Positions 1 to 6,450 of a stretch of 8,302 nt of DNA are shown here, in pieces. Every line of letters begins with the position of its first letter. The first letter of the stretch is position 1. The notes under the pieces were generated by a model. That model was given only the letters and a program-made list of their open reading frames with translations, did not search any database and was not told where the DNA came from. The position numbers and the translations under genes were made by a program. Location of the stretch: contig JADHVA010000030.1 of the NCBI GenBank assembly GCA_016784245.1, forward strand, positions 1 through 8,302, in the 5' to 3' direction. The stretch is from Nanobdellota archaeon. Lineage in GTDB: Archaea; Nanobdellota; Nanobdellia; SCGC-AAA011-G17; GW2011-AR17.

Positions 1-1
1 A

Positions 2-781
2 AAAAATAGAAGTTCTAGTCCTTTGATTATTGGCCTACTGAATGGACTTATGATTGCTTGCGGCCCTTTGCAAGCAATCTATATTATGGCAGCTGGAACT
101 GGAAGTGTTATTGAAGGTGCAACACTTCTGTTTGTATTTGCTTTGGGTACATTACCTGTTATGTTAGGCTTTGGTTTTTTTGCAAGTTTAGTTTCAAGCA
201 AAATGACTCACAAAATTTTGAAAGCATCTGGTGCTATTGTAATTATATTAGGTGTATTAATGATTAACAATGCTTTAGCATTAACTGGAACTGGTTATGA
301 TTTTAATTCTTTAACTGGTTTAGTTACTGCCTCTAATATTGAAGCAGTAGATTCAGATAGTATAGCTGTTATGAAAGATGGTTATCAAGAAATTTCTATG
401 ACTATTGATAGATATGGTTGGCAAACAGATTTATTTGTTATTGAAAAAGATGTGCTCGTCCATTGGATAATTACGGCCGAAGAACTTAATGGTTGTAATA
501 ATGCTATACAAGCTCCTAAATTAGATTTAGCTTTTGATATTGAATATGGTGAACAAACAATTGAGTTCACAGCTACAGAAGAAGGAATAGTTTCTTGGAG
601 TTGTTGGATGGGGATGATTCCAGGTTCATTTATTGTAGTTGATGATCTTGATAATTATTCAAGTACAGATCTTGAAGAAAGTATAAGTGCAGCAGCTGCT
701 GTTCCAAGTGGAAGTTCTTGTGGTAGTGGTGGTTGTGGCGGAGGCTGCGGTGGGGGCTGCGGCGGAGGCTGCGGAGGATAA
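2..781 (+). CDS. SafE/DsbD-type membrane protein fused to a cupredoxin-like domain with Cys-Gly tail (5' partial)
   Basis: The reading frame is open from the window edge, so the start and the first membrane helices lie upstream; the TTG at 23 is internal. The visible 259 residues begin with the second half of a DsbD_2/TauE-SafE-type transmembrane domain. It has a GLLNGLMIACGPLQ segment (family pattern GLxNGLxPCG) and about three helices up to residue 95. A cupredoxin-like beta domain follows at about 120-215, with NGCNN (Cys165) and SCWMGM (Cys201, Met203, Met205) as likely metal ligands. The usual pair of type 1 copper histidines is not evident, so Cu(I) binding through Cys and Met is inferred rather than blue-copper electron transfer. 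The last 20 residues are a (CGGG)n tail with five cysteines. Related bacterial proteins carry an N-terminal heavy-metal-associated domain, which could lie upstream here. The probable role is copper handling at the membrane, coupled to the downstream CopA gene. Confidence 0.8.
   Translation, partial: KNRSSSPLIIGLLNGLMIACGPLQAIYIMAAGTGSVIEGATLLFVFALGTLPVMLGFGFFASLVSSKMTHKILKASGAIVIILGVLMINNALALTGTGYDFNSLTGLVTASNIEAVDSDSIAVMKDGYQEISMTIDRYGWQTDLFVIEKDVLVHWIITAEELNGCNNAIQAPKLDLAFDIEYGEQTIEFTATEEGIVSWSCWMGMIPGSFIVVDDLDNYSSTDLEESISAAAAVPSGSSCGSGGCGGGCGGGCGGGCGG
734..778 (+). repeat. 12-base GC-rich tandem repeat encoding Cys-Gly-Gly-Gly
   Basis: Three full 12-base units (734-745, 746-757, 758-769) and a partial fourth (770-778) encode CGGG CGGG CGGG CGG. 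The units are nearly identical, differing mainly at third codon positions, and use TGC, GGC and GGG codons that are rare in the surrounding AT-rich genes. The period is a multiple of three, so gain or loss of a unit would change the number of cysteines without breaking the frame. Confidence 0.8.
773..777 (+). promoter_or_regulatory. Shine-Dalgarno site inside the Cys-Gly repeat
   Basis: A perfect GGAGG lies 8 bases before the ATG at 786. It is formed by the two last Gly codons of the upstream gene. The same GGAGG word occurs in two earlier repeat units (740-744 and 764-768). It supports ATG 786 as the start of the TRASH-like gene, in preference to in-frame codons further upstream within the repeat. 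Confidence 0.6.
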
Positions 782-785
782 AAAA

Positions 786-938
786 ATGAAAAAAAACTGT
801 TCAATATGTCATAAACATATAATCTCAGGTTTAGGAAAAGGATGTAAATTATGTGGGATGCATCTTATAGATCAAAGTAGAGAATTTTGTTCAAAAAATT
901 GTAGAAGTACTTTTAATAAAATAGGAGAAAGAATATGA
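786..938 (+). CDS. 50-residue TRASH/YHS-like cysteine-rich metal-binding protein
   Basis: This small soluble protein has six cysteines in three pairs: Cys5-x2-Cys8, Cys20-x2-Cys23 and Cys35-x3-Cys39. The CKLCGM and FCSKNCRSTF segments match the two halves of a TRASH/YHS-type treble-clef motif (CPxCGM and FCSxxCRxxF in family members), with a shortened loop between them. The first CxxC pair is additional. TRASH domains are known from metal-responsive regulators and from copper ATPases and chaperones, so a copper chaperone or sensor role is inferred from the motif and from the copA gene in the same operon. There is no DNA-binding domain. The start at 786 is set by GGAGG 8 bases upstream; the gene begins 4 bases after the previous stop and its TGA overlaps the next ATG (ATGA at 935-938). 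The frame stays open upstream to about 687, but that stretch is an out-of-frame reading of the repeat. Confidence 0.7.
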   Translation: MKKNCSICHKHIISGLGKGCKLCGMHLIDQSREFCSKNCRSTFNKIGERI

Positions 939-1366
939 AAAAAACAATAATCATTTTATTAGCTCTGTTTACATTACTTGTAACAGGCTGTTCCAGTAGT
1001 ATTACTGGTGACGCAGTTTTAGACGAAGATACAATACAAATTCCAATTTCAGAAATTTCATCAACATTAACTAAATATACTTTAGATTATAATGGAAAAG
1101 AAATTACTTATTTTGCAGTATTAGGAACAGATGGAATAGTTAGAACTGCTTTTGATGGATGTGATATTTGTGGTGGATACAAAGGTTATTCTCAGAGAGG
1201 GACTGATGTTGTTTGTATTAATTGTGGAAAAGTTTTCAGTATAGATGACTTAGGTAAAACCAATACTGGTGGAGGCTGTTGGCCAACTTTCTTAGATCAT
1301 GAAATTGAAGGAGATTATATAGTAATTTCAAAATCTGATATTGAGGATAAAGCTTATATGTTTTAA
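935..1366 (+). CDS. DUF2318 (FtrD-like) lipoprotein
   Basis: This 143-residue protein starts with a lipoprotein signal: a lysine pair, a hydrophobic stretch at 4-16 and the lipobox LVTGC with Cys19 as lipidation site. The mature domain at about 50-140 fits the DUF2318/FtrD-like family. It contains VRTAFDGCDICGG (Cys76, Cys79), a GYSQ segment, VVCINCGK (Cys94, Cys97) and a GGCWP motif (Cys115). Family members are exported or membrane-attached and are linked to iron or copper transport such as the Ftr systems; the cysteines are presumed to bind a metal or cluster. Here the protein would sit on the outer face of the membrane and may pass metal or electrons to the neighbouring cupredoxin-like domain or CopA; that is inference. 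The start overlaps the previous stop by 4 bases, with GGAG at 924-927 as ribosome binding site. Confidence 0.85.
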   Translation: MKKTIIILLALFTLLVTGCSSSITGDAVLDEDTIQIPISEISSTLTKYTLDYNGKEITYFAVLGTDGIVRTAFDGCDICGGYKGYSQRGTDVVCINCGKVFSIDDLGKTNTGGGCWPTFLDHEIEGDYIVISKSDIEDKAYMF

Positions 1367-1387
1367 CATATTAAGGAAGGGTAAGAA

Positions 1388-3571
1388 ATGAAAAAAACTA
1401 ATTTACAAATAACAGGTATGCATTGTGCTAGTTGTTCAACAATTATCGACCGATCTTTGAAAAAAGTTAATGGTGTTCAAGATGTTGCAGTTAATTTTGC
1501 AACTTCAAAGGCAAGAGTTACTTTTGATGAAAATAAAATTTCAGAAAAAAAGATCATAGAAACAATAAAAGGTAAAGGTTATGGTGCCTCGCTTTTGAAA
1601 GGATCTAGTGATAAACATGGGAATTTCTTAAAGAAAGAAATAAATTATTACAAAAAAATGTTTTTACTTGCTTTAGTTTTTGCTCTTCCAGCATTTGTTA
1701 TTGGAATGATTTTTATGTGGCTTAAAATCCATATTCCATATGAAGAATATATTTTGTGGGCTTTAGCTACACCAATTCAATTTTTTGTTGCAAAAAGATT
1801 TTATTTAGGTGCATGGGCAGCTTTAAAAAACAAAACTGCAAACATGGATTCCTTAATTGTACTCGGTACAAGTGCCGCATATTTCTTTAGTGTATATGCT
1901 GTATTATTCAATCCTAGTCTGGGACAATATTTTGAAACTTCAGCAATTTTAATTACTTTAGTTGTTATGGGTAAATGGCTAGAAGCTATAGCAAAAGGAA
2001 AAACTTCTGATGCTATAAAAAAATTAATGGGTTTAAGTCCAAAGGCTGCAATTGTTATTAGAAATAAAAAAGAGATTAGAATTCCTATTGAAGAAGTAGT
2101 TGTAGGAGATATTATTATTGTAAAACCAGGTGAAAAGATTCCTGTTGATGGTGTATTAACAAAAGGTCATTCTTCTATTGACGAAAGTATGATTACTGGG
2201 GAGAGTATACCTATTGAAAAAAACATTGGTTCCTTAGTTATTGGTGGAACCATAAACAAATTAGGAGCATTTCAATTTAAAGCTAAAAAAATTGGAGCAG
2301 ACACAACTTTGTCACAAATTATTAAATTAGTTGAAGAAGCTCAAGAAACAAAAGCACCTATTCAAAGATTTGCAGATATTGTTTCAGCTTATTTTGTACC
2401 TATTGTTATTGCTATTGCCTTAATAACTTTCATAACTTGGGTAACTTTTAATGCAAGTATTTCATTTGCATTGATCGCAGCTGTAGCTGTATTAGTTATT
2501 GCTTGTCCTTGTGCTTTAGGTTTAGCAACACCAACTGCTATTATGGTTGGAACTGGTAAAGGAGCTAACAAAGGAATTTTAATCAAAGGTGGTGAGGCTT
2601 TAGAAACTGCACACAAGATAAACTATGTTATTTTCGATAAAACTGGAACTATTACTAAGGGAAAACCTGAACTAACTGATTTAATTTCAATTGGAAAGAA
2701 TAAAGAAAAAGATATTTTAAAAATTGTTGCAGGTTTAGAAAAACAATCAGAACATCCTTTGGCCGAAGCAATAGTAAATCATGCAAAGAAAGAAAAAATT
2801 TCAATTCCTTCAGTTAAAAATTTCAAAGCTATTGTTGGACATGGTATTAAAGCAAAAATTGGCAGCAAAGAATATTTCTTTGGTAACCAAAAATTAATGA
2901 AAGATAACCAAGTAAATATGAAAACTGAACAAAGTAAAATTGATCAGTTAGAAGAAGAAGGAAAGACTGTTATGTTTTTAGGAAGTGAAAAAAATTTATT
3001 AGGTGTTATTGCAGTTGCTGATCAACTTAGACCTTCTTCGCAACAAGCTGTTACTCGTTTGAATAAAATGGGTATTAAGGTTTACATGATTACTGGAGAT
3101 AATAAAAGAACAGCTAATGCTATTGCAAAAAGTGTAGGTATAAAAAATGTATTCGCTGAAGTTTTACCTAAAGATAAAGCAAACTATGTAAAGAAGTTAC
3201 AAAGAAAAGGAAAAGTTGCAATGGTTGGTGACGGAATTAATGATGCACCTGCATTAGCTCAAGCAGAGATTGGAATTGCTATGGGTTCTGGAACTGATGT
3301 TGCAATGGAAACTGGAAACATAGTTTTGATGAGAGACAATCCTGTTGATGTTGCAAAAGCAATTAAACTTAGTAAGTTAACAATGTCTAAGATTAGAGGA
3401 AATTTATTCTGGGCTTTGTTTTACAATGTTTTAGGAATACCTATTGCTGCTGGAGTTTTATATCCTTACACTGGTTGGTTACTTTCTCCAATTATTGCTG
3501 GTGGGGCAATGGCTATGAGTAGTGTAAGTGTTGTAACAAACTCTTTGCTACTTAAGTTCAAGAAGCTTTAA
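1388..3571 (+). CDS. copA: Cu(I)-transporting P1B-type ATPase, CopA family
   Basis: This full-length 727-residue heavy-metal ATPase moves Cu(I) across the membrane, normally outward, at the cost of ATP. In order it has one N-terminal heavy-metal-associated domain (residues 4-70) with GMHCASC (Cys13, Cys16), four helices (about 91-202), the actuator loop with TGES at 270-273, helices 5-6 with CPC at 373-375, the phosphorylation motif DKTGT (Asp417), the HP dipeptide of the nucleotide domain (His456-Pro457), GDGINDAP (Asp615, Asp619) and two last helices. Tyr679-Asn680 and the MSSVSVVTNS segment at 710-719 are the helix 7 and 8 signature of the Cu(I) class, which argues against Zn/Cd or Co specificity. 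All catalytic residues are intact. An AAGGAAGGG ribosome-binding-like site at 1373-1381 precedes the ATG. It is the last gene of the metal operon and is followed by a T-rich terminator-like gap. Confidence 0.96.
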   Translation: MKKTNLQITGMHCASCSTIIDRSLKKVNGVQDVAVNFATSKARVTFDENKISEKKIIETIKGKGYGASLLKGSSDKHGNFLKKEINYYKKMFLLALVFALPAFVIGMIFMWLKIHIPYEEYILWALATPIQFFVAKRFYLGAWAALKNKTANMDSLIVLGTSAAYFFSVYAVLFNPSLGQYFETSAILITLVVMGKWLEAIAKGKTSDAIKKLMGLSPKAAIVIRNKKEIRIPIEEVVVGDIIIVKPGEKIPVDGVLTKGHSSIDESMITGESIPIEKNIGSLVIGGTINKLGAFQFKAKKIGADTTLSQIIKLVEEAQETKAPIQRFADIVSAYFVPIVIAIALITFITWVTFNASISFALIAAVAVLVIACPCALGLATPTAIMVGTGKGANKGILIKGGEALETAHKINYVIFDKTGTITKGKPELTDLISIGKNKEKDILKIVAGLEKQSEHPLAEAIVNHAKKEKISIPSVKNFKAIVGHGIKAKIGSKEYFFGNQKLMKDNQVNMKTEQSKIDQLEEEGKTVMFLGSEKNLLGVIAVADQLRPSSQQAVTRLNKMGIKVYMITGDNKRTANAIAKSVGIKNVFAEVLPKDKANYVKKLQRKGKVAMVGDGINDAPALAQAEIGIAMGSGTDVAMETGNIVLMRDNPVDVAKAIKLSKLTMSKIRGNLFWALFYNVLGIPIAAGVLYPYTGWLLSPIIAGGAMAMSSVSVVTNSLLLKFKKL

Positions 3572-3578
3572 TCCAAAC

Positions 3579-3607
3579 CTTTTTTAATTCTTATTTTATT
3601 ATTATCT
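3579..3607 (+). terminator. T-rich archaeal-type terminator after copA
   Basis: The gap after the copA stop contains CCTTTTTTAATTC followed by TTATTTTATTATTATCTT on the coding strand, without a stem-loop. Such T-runs are the usual archaeal intrinsic termination signal. The same AT-rich segment (around 3582-3587, about 25 bases before the ATG at 3609) could also act as a weak TATA element for the next gene. No Shine-Dalgarno is seen before that gene, which fits a leaderless transcript. Confidence 0.45.
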
Positions 3608-3608
3608 T

Positions 3609-4166
3609 ATGAAAAAAGCATATCTTGTTCACGGTTGGGAAGGATATCCTAACAATTGTTGGTTTCCTTGGTTAAAAAATAAATTAGAAGAATTTAATTT
3701 TGAGGTAATTATTCCACAGATGCCAAATCCAGGAGAACCAAAAATAGAAACTTGGGTTCCACATTTACAAGAGATTGCTAAAGAGGCAGATGAAGAATCA
3801 ATTTTCATTGGCCACAGTATAGGTTGTCAAACTATAATTAGATTTTTAGAAACTTTAAATAAAAAAGTAAAAGCTTCTTTCTTTGTTGCAGGTTTTTTTC
3901 ATTTAGATTTATCAGATCATCCAGATGATATTGAAATCGCAAAGCCTTGGTTAGAAACACCTATTGATTTAGAAAAAGTGAAAACTAATTGTGAAAAATT
4001 CATAGCTTTATTTTCAACAGATGATGAATATGTTCCAGTATCTGAAGAAAAAGTTTTCCAAGAAAAATTAAATGCAAAATCTATAGTTTTAGAAAACAGA
4101 GCACATTTTGAGATATACAAAGAATTACCTGAACTTTTTGAAGAAATCCAACAACTATATAAATAA
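3609..4166 (+). CDS. RBBP9/YdeN-type alpha/beta serine hydrolase
   Basis: This 185-residue cytoplasmic protein has the compact alpha/beta hydrolase fold of the RBBP9/YdeN (Ser_hydrolase) family, which is usually about 180-200 residues long. The N-terminal strand ends in VHGWEG (residues 7-12), the oxyanion-side motif. The nucleophile elbow is GHSIGC with Ser70. The acid is in FSTDDEYVP (Asp138 or Asp139), and the catalytic histidine is His166 in NRAHF. The triad is therefore complete. Substrates for this family are poorly known; esterase or peptidase-like activity is possible. There is no signal peptide. It stands between the copper and pilus-like clusters, with a T-rich gap before it and no Shine-Dalgarno, so it is probably transcribed on its own and unrelated to either. 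Its last codons contain the likely promoter of the next operon. Confidence 0.88.
   Translation: MKKAYLVHGWEGYPNNCWFPWLKNKLEEFNFEVIIPQMPNPGEPKIETWVPHLQEIAKEADEESIFIGHSIGCQTIIRFLETLNKKVKASFFVAGFFHLDLSDHPDDIEIAKPWLETPIDLEKVKTNCEKFIALFSTDDEYVPVSEEKVFQEKLNAKSIVLENRAHFEIYKELPELFEEIQQLYK
4156..4165 (+). promoter_or_regulatory. TATA-like box for the pilus-like operon
   Basis: TATATAAATA lies 26 to 35 bases before the ATG at 4191 and overlaps the last codons and stop of the hydrolase gene. This matches an archaeal TATA element, and a start about 25 bases downstream of its centre would give an almost leaderless mRNA. That agrees with the lack of a Shine-Dalgarno before 4191. The region is very AT-rich, so chance matches are likely and the purine-rich BRE is not clear. 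Confidence 0.4.
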
Positions 4167-4190
4167 AATTCTTATATTATTTAATAAAAG

Positions 4191-6350
4191 ATGGTGAATA
4201 TAGATCCTAGGTTTCAAAAGGTTATGGATAAGTATGGTGCTAAGTTAGGCACAAATACAGATTCTTTAATGGACCAACCCTCTTCTGATAAATTTACTCA
4301 AGATTATGATACTTTTAGAAAAGAAGCTTTACATTTACAAAATTCTCTTTATGAACGAGCTTGTAACTTTGCACATTCTTTAATTGATTTATCTCCTGCA
4401 AATCAAGATCAAAAAAAAGAGATGCAAGATTCAATTGATCAAATTCATTTAAACATAACTCCAGCTGCAGCTTACACTTTTGCAGTATTGACTATGTTTT
4501 CTTTCATTCTTTTAGGTTTTTTAGTTTTCATGTTAACTTTCTTATTTGGTTTCACACAACTTTTAGTCCCTTTAATGATAGTTATTTGTGGAGTTTTACT
4601 TTTCTTACCTCTGTCGAAATTCCCACAACATTTAGCACAGAAGAGAAGACTACAAGCTTCTAATCAAATGGTTCTTTGTATTTTGTATACTGTAATTTAC
4701 ATGCGACATACTTCTAACTTAGAACATGCAATAAAATTTGCAGGTGAACATGTTGCAGAACCTTTATCTTTAGACTTAAGAAAAATTTTATGGGATGCTG
4801 AAACTAAAAAATATCCAACTGTACAAGAATCTTTAGAGAGTTATTTAGTTGGTTGGAAAGATCACAATTTAGCTTTTGTTGAATCTTTTCATTTAATTGA
4901 ATCTTCTTTATTTGAAGGACAAGAAGAGAGAAGGTTAGAACTTTTAGAAAAATCTCTTTCTGTAATTCTTGAAGGAACTTATGATAGTATGCTTCATTAT
5001 GCTCAAGAAGTAAAATCTCCAATGACTATGCTTCACATGATGGGTGTAATTTTACCTATTTTAGGTTTAATCATTTTACCTTTAATTGGAAGTTTTATGG
5101 GAATTAAATGGTATCACATCGCTATGCTTTACAATTTGATTTTACCTTTTGCAGTATTTTATTTTGGTTATAATATGCTTGCAAAGAGACCAATAGGTTA
5201 TGCGCAGTCAGATATAACAAGTCTTCCTCAATTTGAAAAACTTAGAAAATATTCTCTTAAATTATCAAAAGATAAAGAGATTTTACTTGAACCAAAACAC
5301 ATAGCGATTTTTTTCCTTAGTGTTCTTTTAATAATTGGATTTGCTCCAATAATATTACATTTTATTGATCCTGCAACTGAATTTTACATCACAGATAATA
5401 TTTTACTTTTAGATTACAGAATTCTAGACGACGGAAGTTCAATCGGTCCATTTGGTTTAGGTGCAACTATGTTAAGTTTATTTATTCCTATTGCTTTAGC
5501 TTTTGGGATTGGAACATACTATTCAATTAGATCAAATAAATTAATAAAAATTAGAGAAGAAACAAAAAAACTTGAAACTGAATTTAGAGGTGCTATATTT
5601 CAACTTGGAAATAGGATTGGTGGAGGTATGCCTTCAGAGATGGCCTTTGGTGAAGTTGCAAAAGGTTTATCTGGAACACCAACTGGAAAATTTTTAGGAA
5701 TTGTCGATAAAAATATTAGAAGTATTGGTATGAATTTACAAGATGCAATTTTTAATAAAAACAATGGTGCAATTTTAATTTACCCTTCTTCTTTAATTGA
5801 AAGTACTATGAAAGTTTTAGTAGAATCTTCTAGAAAAGGACCAATGGTTGTATCAAGAGCTTTACTTAGTATTGCAGATTATTTAGATAAGATTTACAAA
5901 GTTTCTGAAAGATTAAAAGATTTATTATCTGAAATTACTTCCTCAATGAAATCACAAGTTAGTTTTCTTACTCCATTAATTGCTGGTATTGTAGTTGGTA
6001 TTGGGACCATGATCACTGCTATCATTTCAAGTTTAGGAACTTCATTACAATCTGCAACATCAGGTGGAGATGCAGGGGCTTTAGCCGGTGCTAGTAATCT
6101 TGCAAACATTTTTCCAATTGATAAAATAATTCCTCCTTTTTACTTACAAATGATTGTAGGGATTTATGTTGTACAAATGATAATAGTTTTAACAGTACTT
6201 GCAAATGGTATTGAAAATGGTGTAGATAAATTAAATGAAGAATATACTTTAGGTAAAAATTTATATAGAGGCACACTCTTATACATACTTATAGCAGGTG
6301 TTACAATATTTGCTTTCAACTTATTAGCACTTTCAGTAGGACAAATATAA
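4191..6350 (+). CDS. Archaeal TadC/ArlJ-type platform protein with two T2SF domains
   Basis: This 719-residue polytopic protein is the inner-membrane platform of a type IV pilus-like or secretion machine. It is expected to couple a cytoplasmic ATPase to pilin insertion. A charged cytoplasmic N-terminus (1-90) precedes about nine hydrophobic helices, near 92-118, 122-142, 281-302, 307-329, 369-392, 420-444, 592-616, 648-673 and 692-716. Two cytoplasmic T2SF domains lie at about 155-280 and 461-591. The second is the better preserved, with the EFRGAIFQLGNRIGGGMP segment and a closing SQVSFLTPLIAGIVVGI helix. Bacterial TadC proteins have one such domain in about 300 residues; the duplicated form is typical of archaea. 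The start at 4191 follows a TATA-like box and has no Shine-Dalgarno. The downstream prepilin-like genes start one base after its stop. It could serve a pilus, archaellum-like or secretion system; no archaellin is visible. Confidence 0.88.
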   Translation: MVNIDPRFQKVMDKYGAKLGTNTDSLMDQPSSDKFTQDYDTFRKEALHLQNSLYERACNFAHSLIDLSPANQDQKKEMQDSIDQIHLNITPAAAYTFAVLTMFSFILLGFLVFMLTFLFGFTQLLVPLMIVICGVLLFLPLSKFPQHLAQKRRLQASNQMVLCILYTVIYMRHTSNLEHAIKFAGEHVAEPLSLDLRKILWDAETKKYPTVQESLESYLVGWKDHNLAFVESFHLIESSLFEGQEERRLELLEKSLSVILEGTYDSMLHYAQEVKSPMTMLHMMGVILPILGLIILPLIGSFMGIKWYHIAMLYNLILPFAVFYFGYNMLAKRPIGYAQSDITSLPQFEKLRKYSLKLSKDKEILLEPKHIAIFFLSVLLIIGFAPIILHFIDPATEFYITDNILLLDYRILDDGSSIGPFGLGATMLSLFIPIALAFGIGTYYSIRSNKLIKIREETKKLETEFRGAIFQLGNRIGGGMPSEMAFGEVAKGLSGTPTGKFLGIVDKNIRSIGMNLQDAIFNKNNGAILIYPSSLIESTMKVLVESSRKGPMVVSRALLSIADYLDKIYKVSERLKDLLSEITSSMKSQVSFLTPLIAGIVVGIGTMITAIISSLGTSLQSATSGGDAGALAGASNLANIFPIDKIIPPFYLQMIVGIYVVQMIIVLTVLANGIENGVDKLNEEYTLGKNLYRGTLLYILIAGVTIFAFNLLALSVGQI

Positions 6351-6351
6351 A

Positions 6352-6450
6352 ATGACAGGGAGAACACTAGTAATATTAATTTCAATCGTATTATTATTTT
6401 TAGTTGTCACTGTAATCTTATTAGGAATCAAAAATGCAATCATTGGCTAA
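6352..6450 (+). CDS. 32-residue single-helix membrane peptide
   Basis: An ATG one base after the platform gene's stop opens a 32-codon frame ending in TAA at 6448-6450. The product is a short polar start (MTGR), a continuous hydrophobic helix at about 5-25 (LVILISIVLLFLVV and following), and a short tail with one lysine. It lacks a prepilin G|xxxxE motif. A weak AGG lies at 6338-6340. Its last 17 bases overlap the next gene, whose Shine-Dalgarno (AGGA, 6423-6426) lies inside it, so translational coupling is plausible. No family is recognised; it may be a small subunit of the platform. The evidence for coding is position, the start/stop fit to the neighbours and a coherent transmembrane product; the short length leaves real doubt. 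Confidence 0.55.
   Translation: MTGRTLVILISIVLLFLVVTVILLGIKNAIIG

Noticed and set aside
23..25. TTG as start of the first gene
   Set aside because: The frame is open to the window edge and position 23 falls inside a conserved transmembrane motif of the DsbD/SafE type, so the gene is truncated rather than starting here.
385..570. Minus-strand 61-codon frame
   Set aside because: It lies fully inside the cupredoxin-like coding region and shows no recognisable protein or upstream signal.
691..713. Short palindrome AGCAGCTGCT and adjacent TTCC-AAGT-GGAA hairpin
   Set aside because: They are short, lie within a coding linker rich in Ala codons, have no T-run after them, and are explained by codon repetition.
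2389..2616. Minus-strand 75-codon frame
   Set aside because: It is antisense to the CPC helix region of CopA, with a composition expected from the reverse of hydrophobic codons.
3917..4120. Minus-strand 67-codon frame
   Set aside because: It is a shadow of the serine hydrolase gene, which has an intact catalytic triad on the plus strand.
4167..4190. Possible terminator after the hydrolase gene
   Set aside because: There is no T-run longer than three and no stem-loop; the stretch reads better as the short leader region of the next operon.
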